The notes beneath the pieces are model-generated. The model had not been told where the DNA came from, did no database searches, and worked only from the letters and a program-made list of their open reading frames with translations. From Archangium lansingense (lineage in GTDB: Bacteria; Myxococcota; Myxococcia; Myxococcales; Myxococcaceae), in the NCBI RefSeq assembly GCF_026626635.1, contig NZ_JAPNKA010000001.1, positions 12,322,501-12,386,500 of the forward strand: a DNA stretch of 64,000 nucleotides. The letters run 5' to 3'. Of this stretch, positions 42,363-50,334 are shown piece after piece (position 1 is the stretch's first letter; every line of letters begins with the position of its first letter). The position numbers were made by a program, and so were the translations under genes.

Positions 42363-42844
42363 GATTCTTCCTCATCGATCGTGTCCGGGAACTGCACATT
42401 GGCGAGCGCATCGTCGCGCTCAAGAACGTCACCATGGAGTCAGCCTTCTTCGACCAGCACTTCCCGGGGATGCCCATCCTCCCTGGCGTGCTCGGTATGG
42501 AGGCGCTGGCGCAGAGCTCCGGCTACCTCATCTCGCGCTCCGTCTGGGAAAAGGAGCAGCGGCAGGTCCTTCCTCTCTTCACGGGAGTGTCCCGCGCCCG
42601 CTTCGTCCGAGCCATCCGCCCTGGAGATCAGCTCGTCATCGAGGCCCGGCTGCAGGTGTTGGAACGCAGCCTGGCCACCACCCAGGCCTCGGGCCGGGTC
42701 GACGGTGAGCTGGCCCTCCGCGCGGAGCTCAGCTTCGCGCTCAAGGAATACCGCGGCGAGCCCGAGTACGCGGCCGTGGTGCAACAGGGAGAGATGCTGC
42801 GCCGGATCATCGAAGGCCCGTGGGATGCACGCATGGAGGAGTAA
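42359..42844 (+). CDS. FabZ-like 3-hydroxyacyl-ACP dehydratase
   Basis: A 161-residue hotdog-fold dehydratase. H34 (FFDQHFPGMPILPG) and E48 (GMEALAQSSGY) are the catalytic pair, and the N-terminus MRFFLIDRV is typical. It removes water from 3-hydroxyacyl-ACP to give the 2-enoyl-ACP. The start is TTG 42359, supported by GAGG 6 bases upstream, the TTGA overlap with the upstream stop and the family's usual N-terminus; a frame start at 42299 would add an implausible leader. Neighbour of the ketosynthase and ketoreductase, completing an elongation cycle up to the enoyl stage. Confidence 0.9.
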   Translation: MRFFLIDRVRELHIGERIVALKNVTMESAFFDQHFPGMPILPGVLGMEALAQSSGYLISRSVWEKEQRQVLPLFTGVSRARFVRAIRPGDQLVIEARLQVLERSLATTQASGRVDGELALRAELSFALKEYRGEPEYAAVVQQGEMLRRIIEGPWDARMEE

Positions 42845-42850
42845 ACGGAC

Positions 42851-44248
42851 ATGAGACGTCCCTTGAGACGTGTGGTCGTCACCGGCCTCGGTACCATCGC
42901 TCCCCACGGCTTCGACACAGAGGAGGTCTTCCAGCGCCTCTACCGCGGGGAGAGCGCCATCCGGCGCATCACGCACTTCGATACCTCCTCGGTGCCCTGC
43001 AAGATTGGCGGCGTCGTGGAGGGCTTCGACGCGAAGCGCTTCGTCCAGGACCGGGACACGCTGCGCAACCTGCGCACCATGGACACGGTGCACCAATGGG
43101 CGCTGTGCGCCTGCCTGCGCGCGCTGTCGGACGCCCGTCTCGAAGAGCCGTTGCTGGCTGGCGAGGGCAGCTCGGCCGCTGGGGAGACGCCAGGAGTGGA
43201 CCGCAAGCGGATGGGGGTCTGCCTCGGAATGGGCCTGTCCGGACGCACGCTGATGCAGCAGGTCGCCCTGGGGGTCTTCGACAAATACCGGGGGCAGGCC
43301 CGCCAGGAGAAGAACGAGGCCCAGTGGATGAGTCTCCCGGCGGAGGACCTGGCGCGGCAGTTCGGAGAGATTGTCGCGCGCGAGCTCAACCCGCTCTACT
43401 TCCTGCAGCAGTGCCCGTCGGTCGCGGCGGCGTACATCGCCATGCGCTACCGCGCCATGGGCCCGAACATGACCATCGTCAGCCTCTGCGCGGCCAGTGC
43501 CCAGGCGATTGGCGAGGCGGCCTGGATGGTGGCGCGTGGTGATGCGGACGTGATGCTGGCGGGCGGGGCGGACAGCATGCTCAACTCCCTGGACCTGACG
43601 GCCTTCTGCAAGCTCAACGCGGTGACGGGGAAGAGCGAAGAAGTGGAAGGCGCCAGCAAGCCGTTCGATCTGCGCCGCGATGGCTGCGTGGTCGGCGAGG
43701 GCGCCGCTGCATTGGTCCTGGAGAGCGCGGAGCAGGCCCAGCGCCGCGGGGCGCGCATCTATGCCGAGCTCATCGGCTACGGCTCGAGTGACGACGGGTA
43801 CAAGATCAGCGCTCCCTCCGAGGACGGCGAGGGGGCCGTCCTGTCGATGACGATGGCACTCCACAACGCGGGTCTCGCGCCCGAGGACATCGATCACATC
43901 AACGCGCACGGGACCAGCACCCCGCTCAATGACCGCATCGAGACCCACGCCATCAAGCGTGTGCTGGGGGAGCACGCCCGGCGCATCCCCGTGGTGTCCA
44001 CCAAGAGCATGACCGGGCACCTCATCGCCGCGGCGGGCGCCATCGAGGCGCTCATCTCCATCAAGTCGCTCGAGCACCAGAAGGTGCCCCCCACTCGCAA
44101 CCTGCTCAAACCGGACCCCCTGTGCGACCTCGACTACGTCCACGAGGGAGGGCGCGAAGTCCCAGGGCTCCGGACAGTGCTGTCCAACAGCTTCGCCATC
44201 GGCGGCGTCAACGCCACGCTCATCTTCCGGCGTTGGGAGGAAGCATGA
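42851..44248 (+). CDS. FabF-like beta-ketoacyl-ACP synthase
   Basis: A 465-residue condensing enzyme with the complete Cys-His-His triad: C213 (VSLCAASAQA), H353 (NAHGTSTPLND) and H390 (KSMTGHLIAAAG). It joins malonyl-ACP to a growing acyl-ACP. The sequence around the Cys (SLCAAS) differs from the common DTACSS, and no second ketosynthase/chain-length factor is encoded nearby, so it should work as a homodimer as in fatty acid synthesis. A longer insert at about 105-120 and 145-165 (EKNEAQWMSLPAEDL) is also present. Its stop overlaps the ketoreductase start (ATGA). Confidence 0.93.
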   Translation: MRRPLRRVVVTGLGTIAPHGFDTEEVFQRLYRGESAIRRITHFDTSSVPCKIGGVVEGFDAKRFVQDRDTLRNLRTMDTVHQWALCACLRALSDARLEEPLLAGEGSSAAGETPGVDRKRMGVCLGMGLSGRTLMQQVALGVFDKYRGQARQEKNEAQWMSLPAEDLARQFGEIVARELNPLYFLQQCPSVAAAYIAMRYRAMGPNMTIVSLCAASAQAIGEAAWMVARGDADVMLAGGADSMLNSLDLTAFCKLNAVTGKSEEVEGASKPFDLRRDGCVVGEGAAALVLESAEQAQRRGARIYAELIGYGSSDDGYKISAPSEDGEGAVLSMTMALHNAGLAPEDIDHINAHGTSTPLNDRIETHAIKRVLGEHARRIPVVSTKSMTGHLIAAAGAIEALISIKSLEHQKVPPTRNLLKPDPLCDLDYVHEGGREVPGLRTVLSNSFAIGGVNATLIFRRWEEA

Positions 44249-45036
44249 CCCCGGGGAAAAACCTCGAAGGGAAGGTCGCGCTGGTCACCGGCGCGGGACG
44301 CGGTATCGGACGCACCATCGCCCTGCGGCTCGCCCGGGAAGGAGCGGCCGTCGCGGTGCACTACCGCGCCAGCGAGGAGGGCGCACGCGCGGTGGCCGAG
44401 GAGATCCACTCCGCGGGTGGCAGGGCCCTGTTACTCCAGGCAGACCTGCGAGATCCGGCCCACTGCAAGCGGGTGGTCACCGACACGGAAGGAGAGCTGA
44501 AGCGGCTCGACATCCTCGTCCACAACGCTGGGGTGGCCAGGGGGGGCCCCATCATGGGCGCAGACTTCGAGGGCATCCGCGAGACGCTCGAGACGAATCT
44601 CCACGCAGCGCTGCACCTCACCGCCGCCGCGGTGCCAGGCATGTCGCGCAGGCGTCATGGTCGGGTCGTCGCCATCGGCTCCCCCGTGGGCACGCATGGC
44701 GGTCTCCAGGGCCAGTGCGCCTACGCGGCCTCGAAAGCGGGACTCGCGGGCTTCATCAAGACGCTCGCCAACGAGCTCTCCCCCCGCATGGACTTCACGG
44801 CGAACCTCGTCTCCCCAGGCGTCGTTCCCACGGACATGAGCGCGTTCGGCATCGAGTCCTTCGGCGAGCAGCTCCGGGCCGCCATCCCGCTCGGCCGCTT
44901 CGGCACCCTCGAGGACGTTGCCGAAGCAGTCGCGTTCCTCGTCTCCCCTCACGCCGCCTACATCAACGGCCAGGAGCTGGGGGTGGATGGTGGCTACTCC
45001 CTCAAATACGTCAATCGGCGCAGGGCCCAGGACTGA
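44245..45036 (+). CDS. FabG-like 3-oxoacyl-ACP reductase (SDR)
   Basis: A 263-residue short-chain dehydrogenase. TGAGRGIG at 15-22 binds NAD(P)H, NAG lies at the fold's next motif, and the catalytic S146, Y160 and K164 (YAASK) are in place. Reduces the ketosynthase product to the 3-hydroxyacyl-ACP, which the dehydratase then uses. Coupled by ATGA to the ketosynthase gene and followed after 12 bp by the ACP gene. An SDR acting on a different carbonyl cannot be excluded but the context is strong. Confidence 0.92.
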   Translation: MTPGKNLEGKVALVTGAGRGIGRTIALRLAREGAAVAVHYRASEEGARAVAEEIHSAGGRALLLQADLRDPAHCKRVVTDTEGELKRLDILVHNAGVARGGPIMGADFEGIRETLETNLHAALHLTAAAVPGMSRRRHGRVVAIGSPVGTHGGLQGQCAYAASKAGLAGFIKTLANELSPRMDFTANLVSPGVVPTDMSAFGIESFGEQLRAAIPLGRFGTLEDVAEAVAFLVSPHAAYINGQELGVDGGYSLKYVNRRRAQD

Positions 45037-45048
45037 AAGGAGCTTCCC

Positions 45049-45963
45049 GTGGAAAACGTCATCAGCACCATCCGCCACCCCCTCCGCGATGCTGAGGTGC
45101 GGGAGAAGTTCACCTCCATCCTCGCGGAGATCCTCGTCCTCAACGCCGAGGACATCAAACCCGCGAGCCGGCTCGTGTCGGACCTCGATGCGGACTCCAT
45201 CGCCTTCTTGGAGCTGACGTACCGGCTGCGCCAGGACTTCGGCTTGGACATCCCGGATGCCAAGGCGGACGAGGAGACGCTCCGCATGCCGCTGCTGGAG
45301 GGACTGGAGCGGCTCGAGAAGCAGCTCGGCGGCACCACCCTGTTCGAGTTCATGAAGGAGGAGTCGGTCCGCCCGGGAGGTGATGACCCGGAGGTGCGCC
45401 AGCGCATGCTCCGCATGTTCCACGACACCATGAAGGAGCCGGACTTCGCTCACCAGCTCCGGACGGCCGTCGGCGATGCACGCGAGGATGTGAACGCCAG
45501 CCGGGCGGTGGGGCATCTGGTGCTGGAGCTCCGGCGAACACCCGAGCTGGCAGCGGCACTCCGGGACGTGCTCGCGAAGGACCCGGACCTCGCCAGCCAG
45601 GTCGCGGTGCTCGAATCCGAGGCGGTGCAGGAGTCCCTGCAGGGAAGCCCGTTGCCCTCCAGAGATCTCTTCAGTCTCTGGCGTGAGGTGGGCGGCTCGT
45701 CGCGAGCCCGGGAACGGATGGCCTACATCCGGGTCAAGCAGCTCGCCGCTCTCATGTCCACGGAGGTCCCCAAGGGCTACCAGCCGGATGCAGCCGTCAC
45801 CAGTCTGCAGCTTCGCGACCTCTTCAGCTTCATCACCGTGGACACCTATGTCCGCTACATCCTCTTCCTGTCGGCCCGGCAGGCCCTGCGGAATGCGGTC
45901 GGCGCGAAGGAGCCACCCGTGGAGCCGCGAGAGCCCGCGACCAGGGTGCAGCCGGATGCCTGA
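45049..45963 (+). CDS. ACP-domain protein with a 210-residue unknown C-terminal extension
   Basis: A 304-residue protein. Residues about 12-90 are an acyl carrier protein domain; S50 in SDLDADSIAFLEL is the phosphopantetheine site. The remaining about 210 residues have no family I recognise. They are helical and contain a repeated-looking charged segment (PEVRQRMLRMFHDTMKEPDF, AAALRDVLAKDPDLA) and, near the end, VTSLQLRDLFSFITVDTY, which faintly resembles a second carrier core but without the DS pair. Free ACPs are usually about 80 residues. GTG 45049 has AAAGGAG 6 bases upstream. The next gene overlaps it by 8 bp. Confidence 0.85.
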   Translation: MENVISTIRHPLRDAEVREKFTSILAEILVLNAEDIKPASRLVSDLDADSIAFLELTYRLRQDFGLDIPDAKADEETLRMPLLEGLERLEKQLGGTTLFEFMKEESVRPGGDDPEVRQRMLRMFHDTMKEPDFAHQLRTAVGDAREDVNASRAVGHLVLELRRTPELAAALRDVLAKDPDLASQVAVLESEAVQESLQGSPLPSRDLFSLWREVGGSSRARERMAYIRVKQLAALMSTEVPKGYQPDAAVTSLQLRDLFSFITVDTYVRYILFLSARQALRNAVGAKEPPVEPREPATRVQPDA

Positions 45964-46354
45964 ACGGCGGTTCCACACGGCCACCGTCGTGGCCTCCACA
46001 CGCGCCGTGGAGCAATGGTGGCGCGAGGCGGACGGGCCACACGGCCCCTTGCTCCGCTGGTTCACACCCGCGGAGCTGACTGCCCTGGCCTCGCGCCGCA
46101 ACCCCGTGAGCGCCGTGGCCGCCCGGCTCGCCGGCAAGGCCGCCGTCCGTAAGGTGCTGGCGCGGGCCGGGCTCGAGACTCGGTTGTTGCCCTCACTGGT
46201 GGACATCCAGCTCTCGCGGGACGGTGATGGGCGGCCTGTGGCGGACGTGCCCGCCGCCGTCGCCCTCTGGCTGTGCCGGTCGCAGCTGGGGCTGGACGTC
46301 TCGCTCTCGCACGACGAGCGCCAGGTGCTCGCCAGCGCAGTGGTGGCACCATGA
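45956..46354 (+). CDS. Second AcpS-like protein with both metal ligands missing
   Basis: A 132-residue protein with the AcpS fold pattern (LRWFTPAELTAL, AVAARLAGKAAVRKVL, LVDIQLSRDGDGRPVADVP, LDVSLSHDERQVLASAVV). In the canonical GxDxVE motif it reads STRAVE, with Arg where Asp should be. In the (A/G)KEA motif the Glu is Ala62. It is therefore probably inactive as a transferase and may act as a partner or scaffold for the intact AcpS or for the ACP protein, whose gene it overlaps by 8 bp. The downstream permease gene overlaps it by 4 bp. Confidence 0.75.
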   Translation: MPERRFHTATVVASTRAVEQWWREADGPHGPLLRWFTPAELTALASRRNPVSAVAARLAGKAAVRKVLARAGLETRLLPSLVDIQLSRDGDGRPVADVPAAVALWLCRSQLGLDVSLSHDERQVLASAVVAP

Positions 46355-47475
46355 GCCCCCAGCGGCTCGTCTGGCTCGCGGTGTCCTCGCTGCGCTACCG
46401 GTGGCTACGCAGCCTGCTCGCCGTGGCCACCGTCTCCGCCGCGGTGGCGACCATCCTCGTCACCCGGGAGCTTACCGTCCGTCCCACCGAGCGCGCCGCG
46501 GGGCTGTTCGCCCAATTCGAGAGCCGCTACCTGCTCGTCTACGACAGCTATACGACCAGCTTCGAGAGCCGCGAGCTGGATGCCCACCAGGAGGCACTGG
46601 CCACCCTCGGTGTCACGGGACGTCATGACTTCCTGCTCACGGCCTTCATCGACGAGCGGGACCCGGTGCCCCTCGTGCTCTGCAGCTTCCCGCAGCCCGC
46701 TCCGCCGGAGATGGCCGAGCTCTACATGCTGCGCGAGGGCCGCGCGCCCAGGCCCGGAGAGCGCACCGCGATGGTCGAGCGGAACCTGGCGGACCGCAGG
46801 GGGCTGACTCCTGGCAGCGCCCTGCCCCTGTTCCGAGGCAGCCCGCCGTTCACGGTCGTGGGGCTCTTCGAGCGCCGGCCCGAGGTGGTGACGGCGGACG
46901 TCTACGTGCCTCTCTCGGTGTTGCAGGAGGAGCAGGGACGGGAAGGAGAGCTGAGTTTCTCCCTACTGGAGCTGAAGGCAGGCCTTCGGGCGCCGGAGCA
47001 CGAGCAACGTGTCGCGGCGGTGCTGCCGGAGTGGCATGTCTCCAGTCTGAGTACCGCTCGCGCCCGCGCCGATGCGGCCTCCGCCCCACTCCGGCTCATC
47101 GCGCGGACACTCACCGTGCTGGTGGGTACGCTGAGCGCGCTCATCGCACTGCTCACGCTCTGGGGCATGGTGAGCGAGCGGTCCGCGGAGTTCGCCGTGA
47201 TGCGCACCCTGGGCTTCTCCAGGCTGGCCATCGCTGGCGAAGTGCTGTGCGAGGGAGCCCTCCTCGGAGTGCTTGGAGCCATGAACGGAGGCTTCGTGGG
47301 ACAGCTCATCCTGCTGACGATCGTCCCCGCCGCCCACCCCGGGCTGGGAGGATGGCTGCCCCCGGTGGAGCTGACCCTGGCCATGGTGGCCGGAGTCGTC
47401 ACGGCGATGCTGGGCGCGCTGGGCCCCGGACTGCGCGCGGGGTCGGTCCCTCCCGCCCAGCTCATGAGGCCCTAG
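46351..47475 (+). CDS. FtsX-like ABC transporter permease (LolC/E-MacB type)
   Basis: A 374-residue inner-membrane protein with one N-terminal span (about 15-38, SLLAVATVSAAVATILV), a large periplasmic domain (about 40-255), and three C-terminal spans (VLVGTLSALIALLTLWG, ALLGVLGAMNGGFVGQLIL, LTLAMVAGVVTAMLGALG). It includes FAVMRTLGFSRLAI, the characteristic cytoplasmic coupling segment. This is the topology of LolC/LolE, which extract lipids or lipoproteins from the inner membrane rather than import solutes. One permease only is encoded, so a homodimer is likely. It belongs to the lipid operon, directly before its ATPase. Confidence 0.88.
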   Translation: MSPQRLVWLAVSSLRYRWLRSLLAVATVSAAVATILVTRELTVRPTERAAGLFAQFESRYLLVYDSYTTSFESRELDAHQEALATLGVTGRHDFLLTAFIDERDPVPLVLCSFPQPAPPEMAELYMLREGRAPRPGERTAMVERNLADRRGLTPGSALPLFRGSPPFTVVGLFERRPEVVTADVYVPLSVLQEEQGREGELSFSLLELKAGLRAPEHEQRVAAVLPEWHVSSLSTARARADAASAPLRLIARTLTVLVGTLSALIALLTLWGMVSERSAEFAVMRTLGFSRLAIAGEVLCEGALLGVLGAMNGGFVGQLILLTIVPAAHPGLGGWLPPVELTLAMVAGVVTAMLGALGPGLRAGSVPPAQLMRP

Positions 47476-47484
47476 GGAGGACAC

Positions 47485-48168
47485 ATGGAGACCCGGGCAT
47501 CCGAGCCACTCGTGGAGGTGCGCGGACTGACGGTGCGCTACGCGCCGGGCCAGCCGCCTATCCTGGAAGGACTCGACCTGACCCTGCGCCGCGGAGAGAC
47601 CGTCGCGCTCATGGGGCCGAGTGGAAGCGGCAAGAGCACACTCCTGGTCCACCTCGTGGGGCTCAGGCCCCCGGAGGGCGGCGAAGTCCACATTCAGGGC
47701 CGCGCGCTCTCCACCCTGCGCCCCCGAGAGCTGGAGCAGCTGCGAGCCATGACCATTGGCTTCGTCTTCCAGCGCGCGGCCCTCCTCCCCTTCCTCACGG
47801 TCCAGGAGAACCTGCTGCTGGCGCTCGAACCCCTTCCCGAGGAAGCACGAGGGACCTCGCGGGCCCGGCTCGAACTGCTGCTCGAGGCCATGCAACTCGG
47901 GCCGCTCGCCCATCGCAGGGCGGATGTTCTCTCCGTCGGCGAGGCCCAGCGAGTCGCCGTGGCCCGAGCACTCATCAAGCAGCCGCCGCTCGTCATCGCA
48001 GATGAGCCAACCGGGGCACTCGATGCCGCCAACGCGGCCGTCGTCGGGGAGCTGCTCCTGGCACCGGAGGAGAACCGCAGCAGAGCGGTGCTGGTGGCCA
48101 CGCACGATGAGCGGGTCGCGGCTCGCTGCGATCGCGTCCTCAAGCTCCAGGAGGGAAGGTGCTGCTGA
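47485..48168 (+). CDS. LolD-like ABC transporter ATPase
   Basis: A 227-residue ATPase with Walker A GPSGSGKST (44-52), Walker B LVIADEPTGALD and an H-loop (VATHDERVAARC). The signature reads LSVGEAQRV, with Val for the usual second Gly of LSGGQ/LSGGE. It energises the FtsX-like permease. GGGAGG lies just upstream of ATG 47485. The stop overlaps the following lipoprotein gene by 10 bp. Family assignment MacB/LolD is based on sequence style and on the permease type. Confidence 0.9.
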   Translation: METRASEPLVEVRGLTVRYAPGQPPILEGLDLTLRRGETVALMGPSGSGKSTLLVHLVGLRPPEGGEVHIQGRALSTLRPRELEQLRAMTIGFVFQRAALLPFLTVQENLLLALEPLPEEARGTSRARLELLLEAMQLGPLAHRRADVLSVGEAQRVAVARALIKQPPLVIADEPTGALDAANAAVVGELLLAPEENRSRAVLVATHDERVAARCDRVLKLQEGRCC

Positions 48169-49148
48169 AGCGTGTCCCCGCCGCAAGCGCGCTGCTCGCC
48201 GTCCTCCCGGTCCTCCTCCTGGCACTCGTGGGGTGCGAGGCGGACAAGCCTTGGCCCACGGACCGCAAGAACCTCGAGACGGAGCTCATCACCCGGACCC
48301 TCGCGCTCCGGGAGAAGCTCCCCGTCATCGGTCTGGAGGGCCGGGTGACGGTGGAAGCCACGGGGGAACGGAAGCTGGAGGGGCATTGGAAGCTCATCGC
48401 AGTGCGCGGCAAGGTGGTCGAGCTCACCCTCTCCTCGCCCTTGTTCAACGAGACCGTGGCGCGGCTGACCGCCACCCCCGAGACGCTTCGGCTCTGGCTC
48501 AAACCGCCTGGCAAGCGTGACGCGCGTGTCTACTTGGGCCCCCGGAGCAACTTCGAAGTAGCCCTGAGCCCTCCTCCGTGGGCACGGGATTTCGTCCGAG
48601 AACTCACCGCGTGGCTCGATGCATGGCTGATGGTCCCAGTTCCTTCCCAGCCCTCGCTCCATCTCACCGGGGCACAAGCGATGGACGACGCACTGATTCT
48701 CGAGCTCCAGCGCGAGTTGGGGACCGCGCAGCTCCGGCTCCGACGACGAGATGGCTTCCCCCTGCTGCTGGAGACCCGGCCCGCCGCGGATTCCTCTCTC
48801 GGATGCCTCTCCCTCCGCATCTCCCCGGAGCGTCCCCATCTCTCCCGGTCATCGGCGCTGCTCCCCCGCGAGCTCCAAGGCGAGGTGCGCTCCTGCTGCA
48901 CTGGCACCGTGGAGCTGGCCCTGCGTCTCCGGGTGAACCGGGTCTGGACGGAGGTGGACCCGATTCCTTCGCTCGAGCAGGAAGGCCCCAAGCCCCGTGC
49001 GCTCGCCGAGCTGAGCCAACATGAATGGTTCCGCCGGGCAGGTCCCATCGCCAGTGCTCAGCGGGCACGGCTGGCCTGCCCCACCGTCGGCGGAGCCACG
49101 GCACACCCGGAGAGGCAGGAGATCACCGGCCAAGACCGGCGAAAGTGA
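48159..49148 (+). CDS. LolB-like / DUF4292-like lipoprotein, last gene of the lipid operon
   Basis: A 329-residue lipoprotein (LALVGC, Cys26) starting at GTG 48159 with GAGGGAAG ahead. Residues about 45-150 (LPVIGLEGRVTVEATGER, LEGHWKLIAVRGKVVELTLS, ETLRLWLKPPG) resemble the open beta-barrel of LolA/LolB and DUF4292 proteins, which hold acyl chains in the periplasm. The C-terminal third is less clear. Placed after the LolC/E-like and LolD-like genes and overlapping the latter by 10 bp, it probably receives the lipid or lipoprotein from the transporter. The call is moderate because such folds diverge strongly. Confidence 0.7.
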   Translation: MLLKRVPAASALLAVLPVLLLALVGCEADKPWPTDRKNLETELITRTLALREKLPVIGLEGRVTVEATGERKLEGHWKLIAVRGKVVELTLSSPLFNETVARLTATPETLRLWLKPPGKRDARVYLGPRSNFEVALSPPPWARDFVRELTAWLDAWLMVPVPSQPSLHLTGAQAMDDALILELQRELGTAQLRLRRRDGFPLLLETRPAADSSLGCLSLRISPERPHLSRSSALLPRELQGEVRSCCTGTVELALRLRVNRVWTEVDPIPSLEQEGPKPRALAELSQHEWFRRAGPIASAQRARLACPTVGGATAHPERQEITGQDRRK

Positions 49149-49235
49149 AGCGCCATCGCGGAGGGCCGCGGCCTCCCACTGGGAGTGAGACCCGAACCCC
49201 ATGGCCAGGCACTCTCCACATGGCAGGATGACGGG

Positions 49236-50183
49236 ATGCCCATCGAGCACCTGACGCCCAGTGACCTGAAGGCCCGTACGGCCCGAGCCGTTGCCGCGGC
49301 AACGAGCGCGGGCCGTGCGCTCGGACTCGACGTTGCCGACCCGAAGGTCTTGCATGACGTGTTCTCCGTCGTCGTGCACCTCGCGCCCTCCCCCGTGGTG
49401 GTCCGAGTCCCCGTAGCGCTGCCGCCCGGGCTCAATGGGGCACCGCAGACTGCGCGCCAGGCGCGCGAATTGGCCGCGGTCGCATGGCTGGCCGACCGGG
49501 GGCTCCCCGTTGTTCGCCCAAGTCCCCTCGTCCCCCGCGAGCCCGTACAGCGGGACGGCTTCTCGATGACGTTCTGGGAGTTCGTGGAGGTCGATACCTC
49601 GCGCCAGCCAGATTTCATTGCCGACGCGGCGCTCGCGGCCGACCTGCATGCGGCGCTGCGCGACTACCCGGGCCAGCTCTCGTTCCTCTCACCTGTCACG
49701 GAGAGCGTGCCCTCGTGCCTCGCGCTCCTGGAAGAGAACCCCGGGCCCCTGGCTCCCGCCGACCTCGAGCGGGTTCGAGGCGAGTGGACTGTCCTTCAGC
49801 CCGTGCTCTCCTCGCGTGAGGGCTTCGCCAAGGCGTTCCCGAACGTCAGCGTCCAGCCGATCCACGGTGACGCCCCGTCGTACAACATCATCCGCACGAC
49901 CTCCGGAGTGCGCTACGCGGACTTCGAGGACGTGAACCTCGGCCCGGTGGAGTGGGATCTCTCGTTCCTCGGTCCGGAAGGCGCCGCCGTCTACAACGCG
50001 GCGGCAGCGCGGGCAGGCGTGCGGCCTCTCGACCCGGCTGTCCTGCGCGTCATGGACGCCGCGGGGATGATTCGGATGGTCGCCAGCTATGCGCTCGTGC
50101 CCCAACTGCCGATGTTGGCCGAGTGGCTCGCGTCCTCGCTCGAGCGCTGGCGGACGATGCCGTTCGCGGGTGGGCTGAGCTGA
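49236..50183 (+). CDS. APH-family phosphotransferase
   Basis: A 315-residue aminoglycoside-phosphotransferase/choline-kinase-like protein. The catalytic loop is HGDAPSYNII with the Asp and Asn in place, followed by YADFEDVNLGP as the metal-binding motif. The N-lobe contains VVVRVPVALPPGLNG and LAAVAWLADRGLPVVRPS. The substrate may be a small molecule; an antibiotic target is not implied. ATG 49236 is chosen as it begins the conserved region; a longer frame starts at 49185. It follows the lipid operon by 87 bp but may be separate. Confidence 0.8.
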   Translation: MPIEHLTPSDLKARTARAVAAATSAGRALGLDVADPKVLHDVFSVVVHLAPSPVVVRVPVALPPGLNGAPQTARQARELAAVAWLADRGLPVVRPSPLVPREPVQRDGFSMTFWEFVEVDTSRQPDFIADAALAADLHAALRDYPGQLSFLSPVTESVPSCLALLEENPGPLAPADLERVRGEWTVLQPVLSSREGFAKAFPNVSVQPIHGDAPSYNIIRTTSGVRYADFEDVNLGPVEWDLSFLGPEGAAVYNAAAARAGVRPLDPAVLRVMDAAGMIRMVASYALVPQLPMLAEWLASSLERWRTMPFAGGLS

Positions 50184-50334
50184 GAGGCCCTGCGCCGTCT
50201 GGCCAGAGACCTGCTCGAGCCCCGCCCAGCACGTACACAGGCGGGCAACCAGCCCACCCCCGTCCTACAGAAAACGGATTCCCGGCCACCCCACCTTGGT
50301 GGTAGGCACCCGCCCTGTTTCCGCAGGGGGCTTC

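Noticed and set aside
40673-49148. Standard aryl-polyene or housekeeping fatty-acid cluster
   Set aside because: No aromatic amino acid lyase, MMPL exporter or FabD is present, and a dedicated ABC/FtsX module is present, so neither label fits well.
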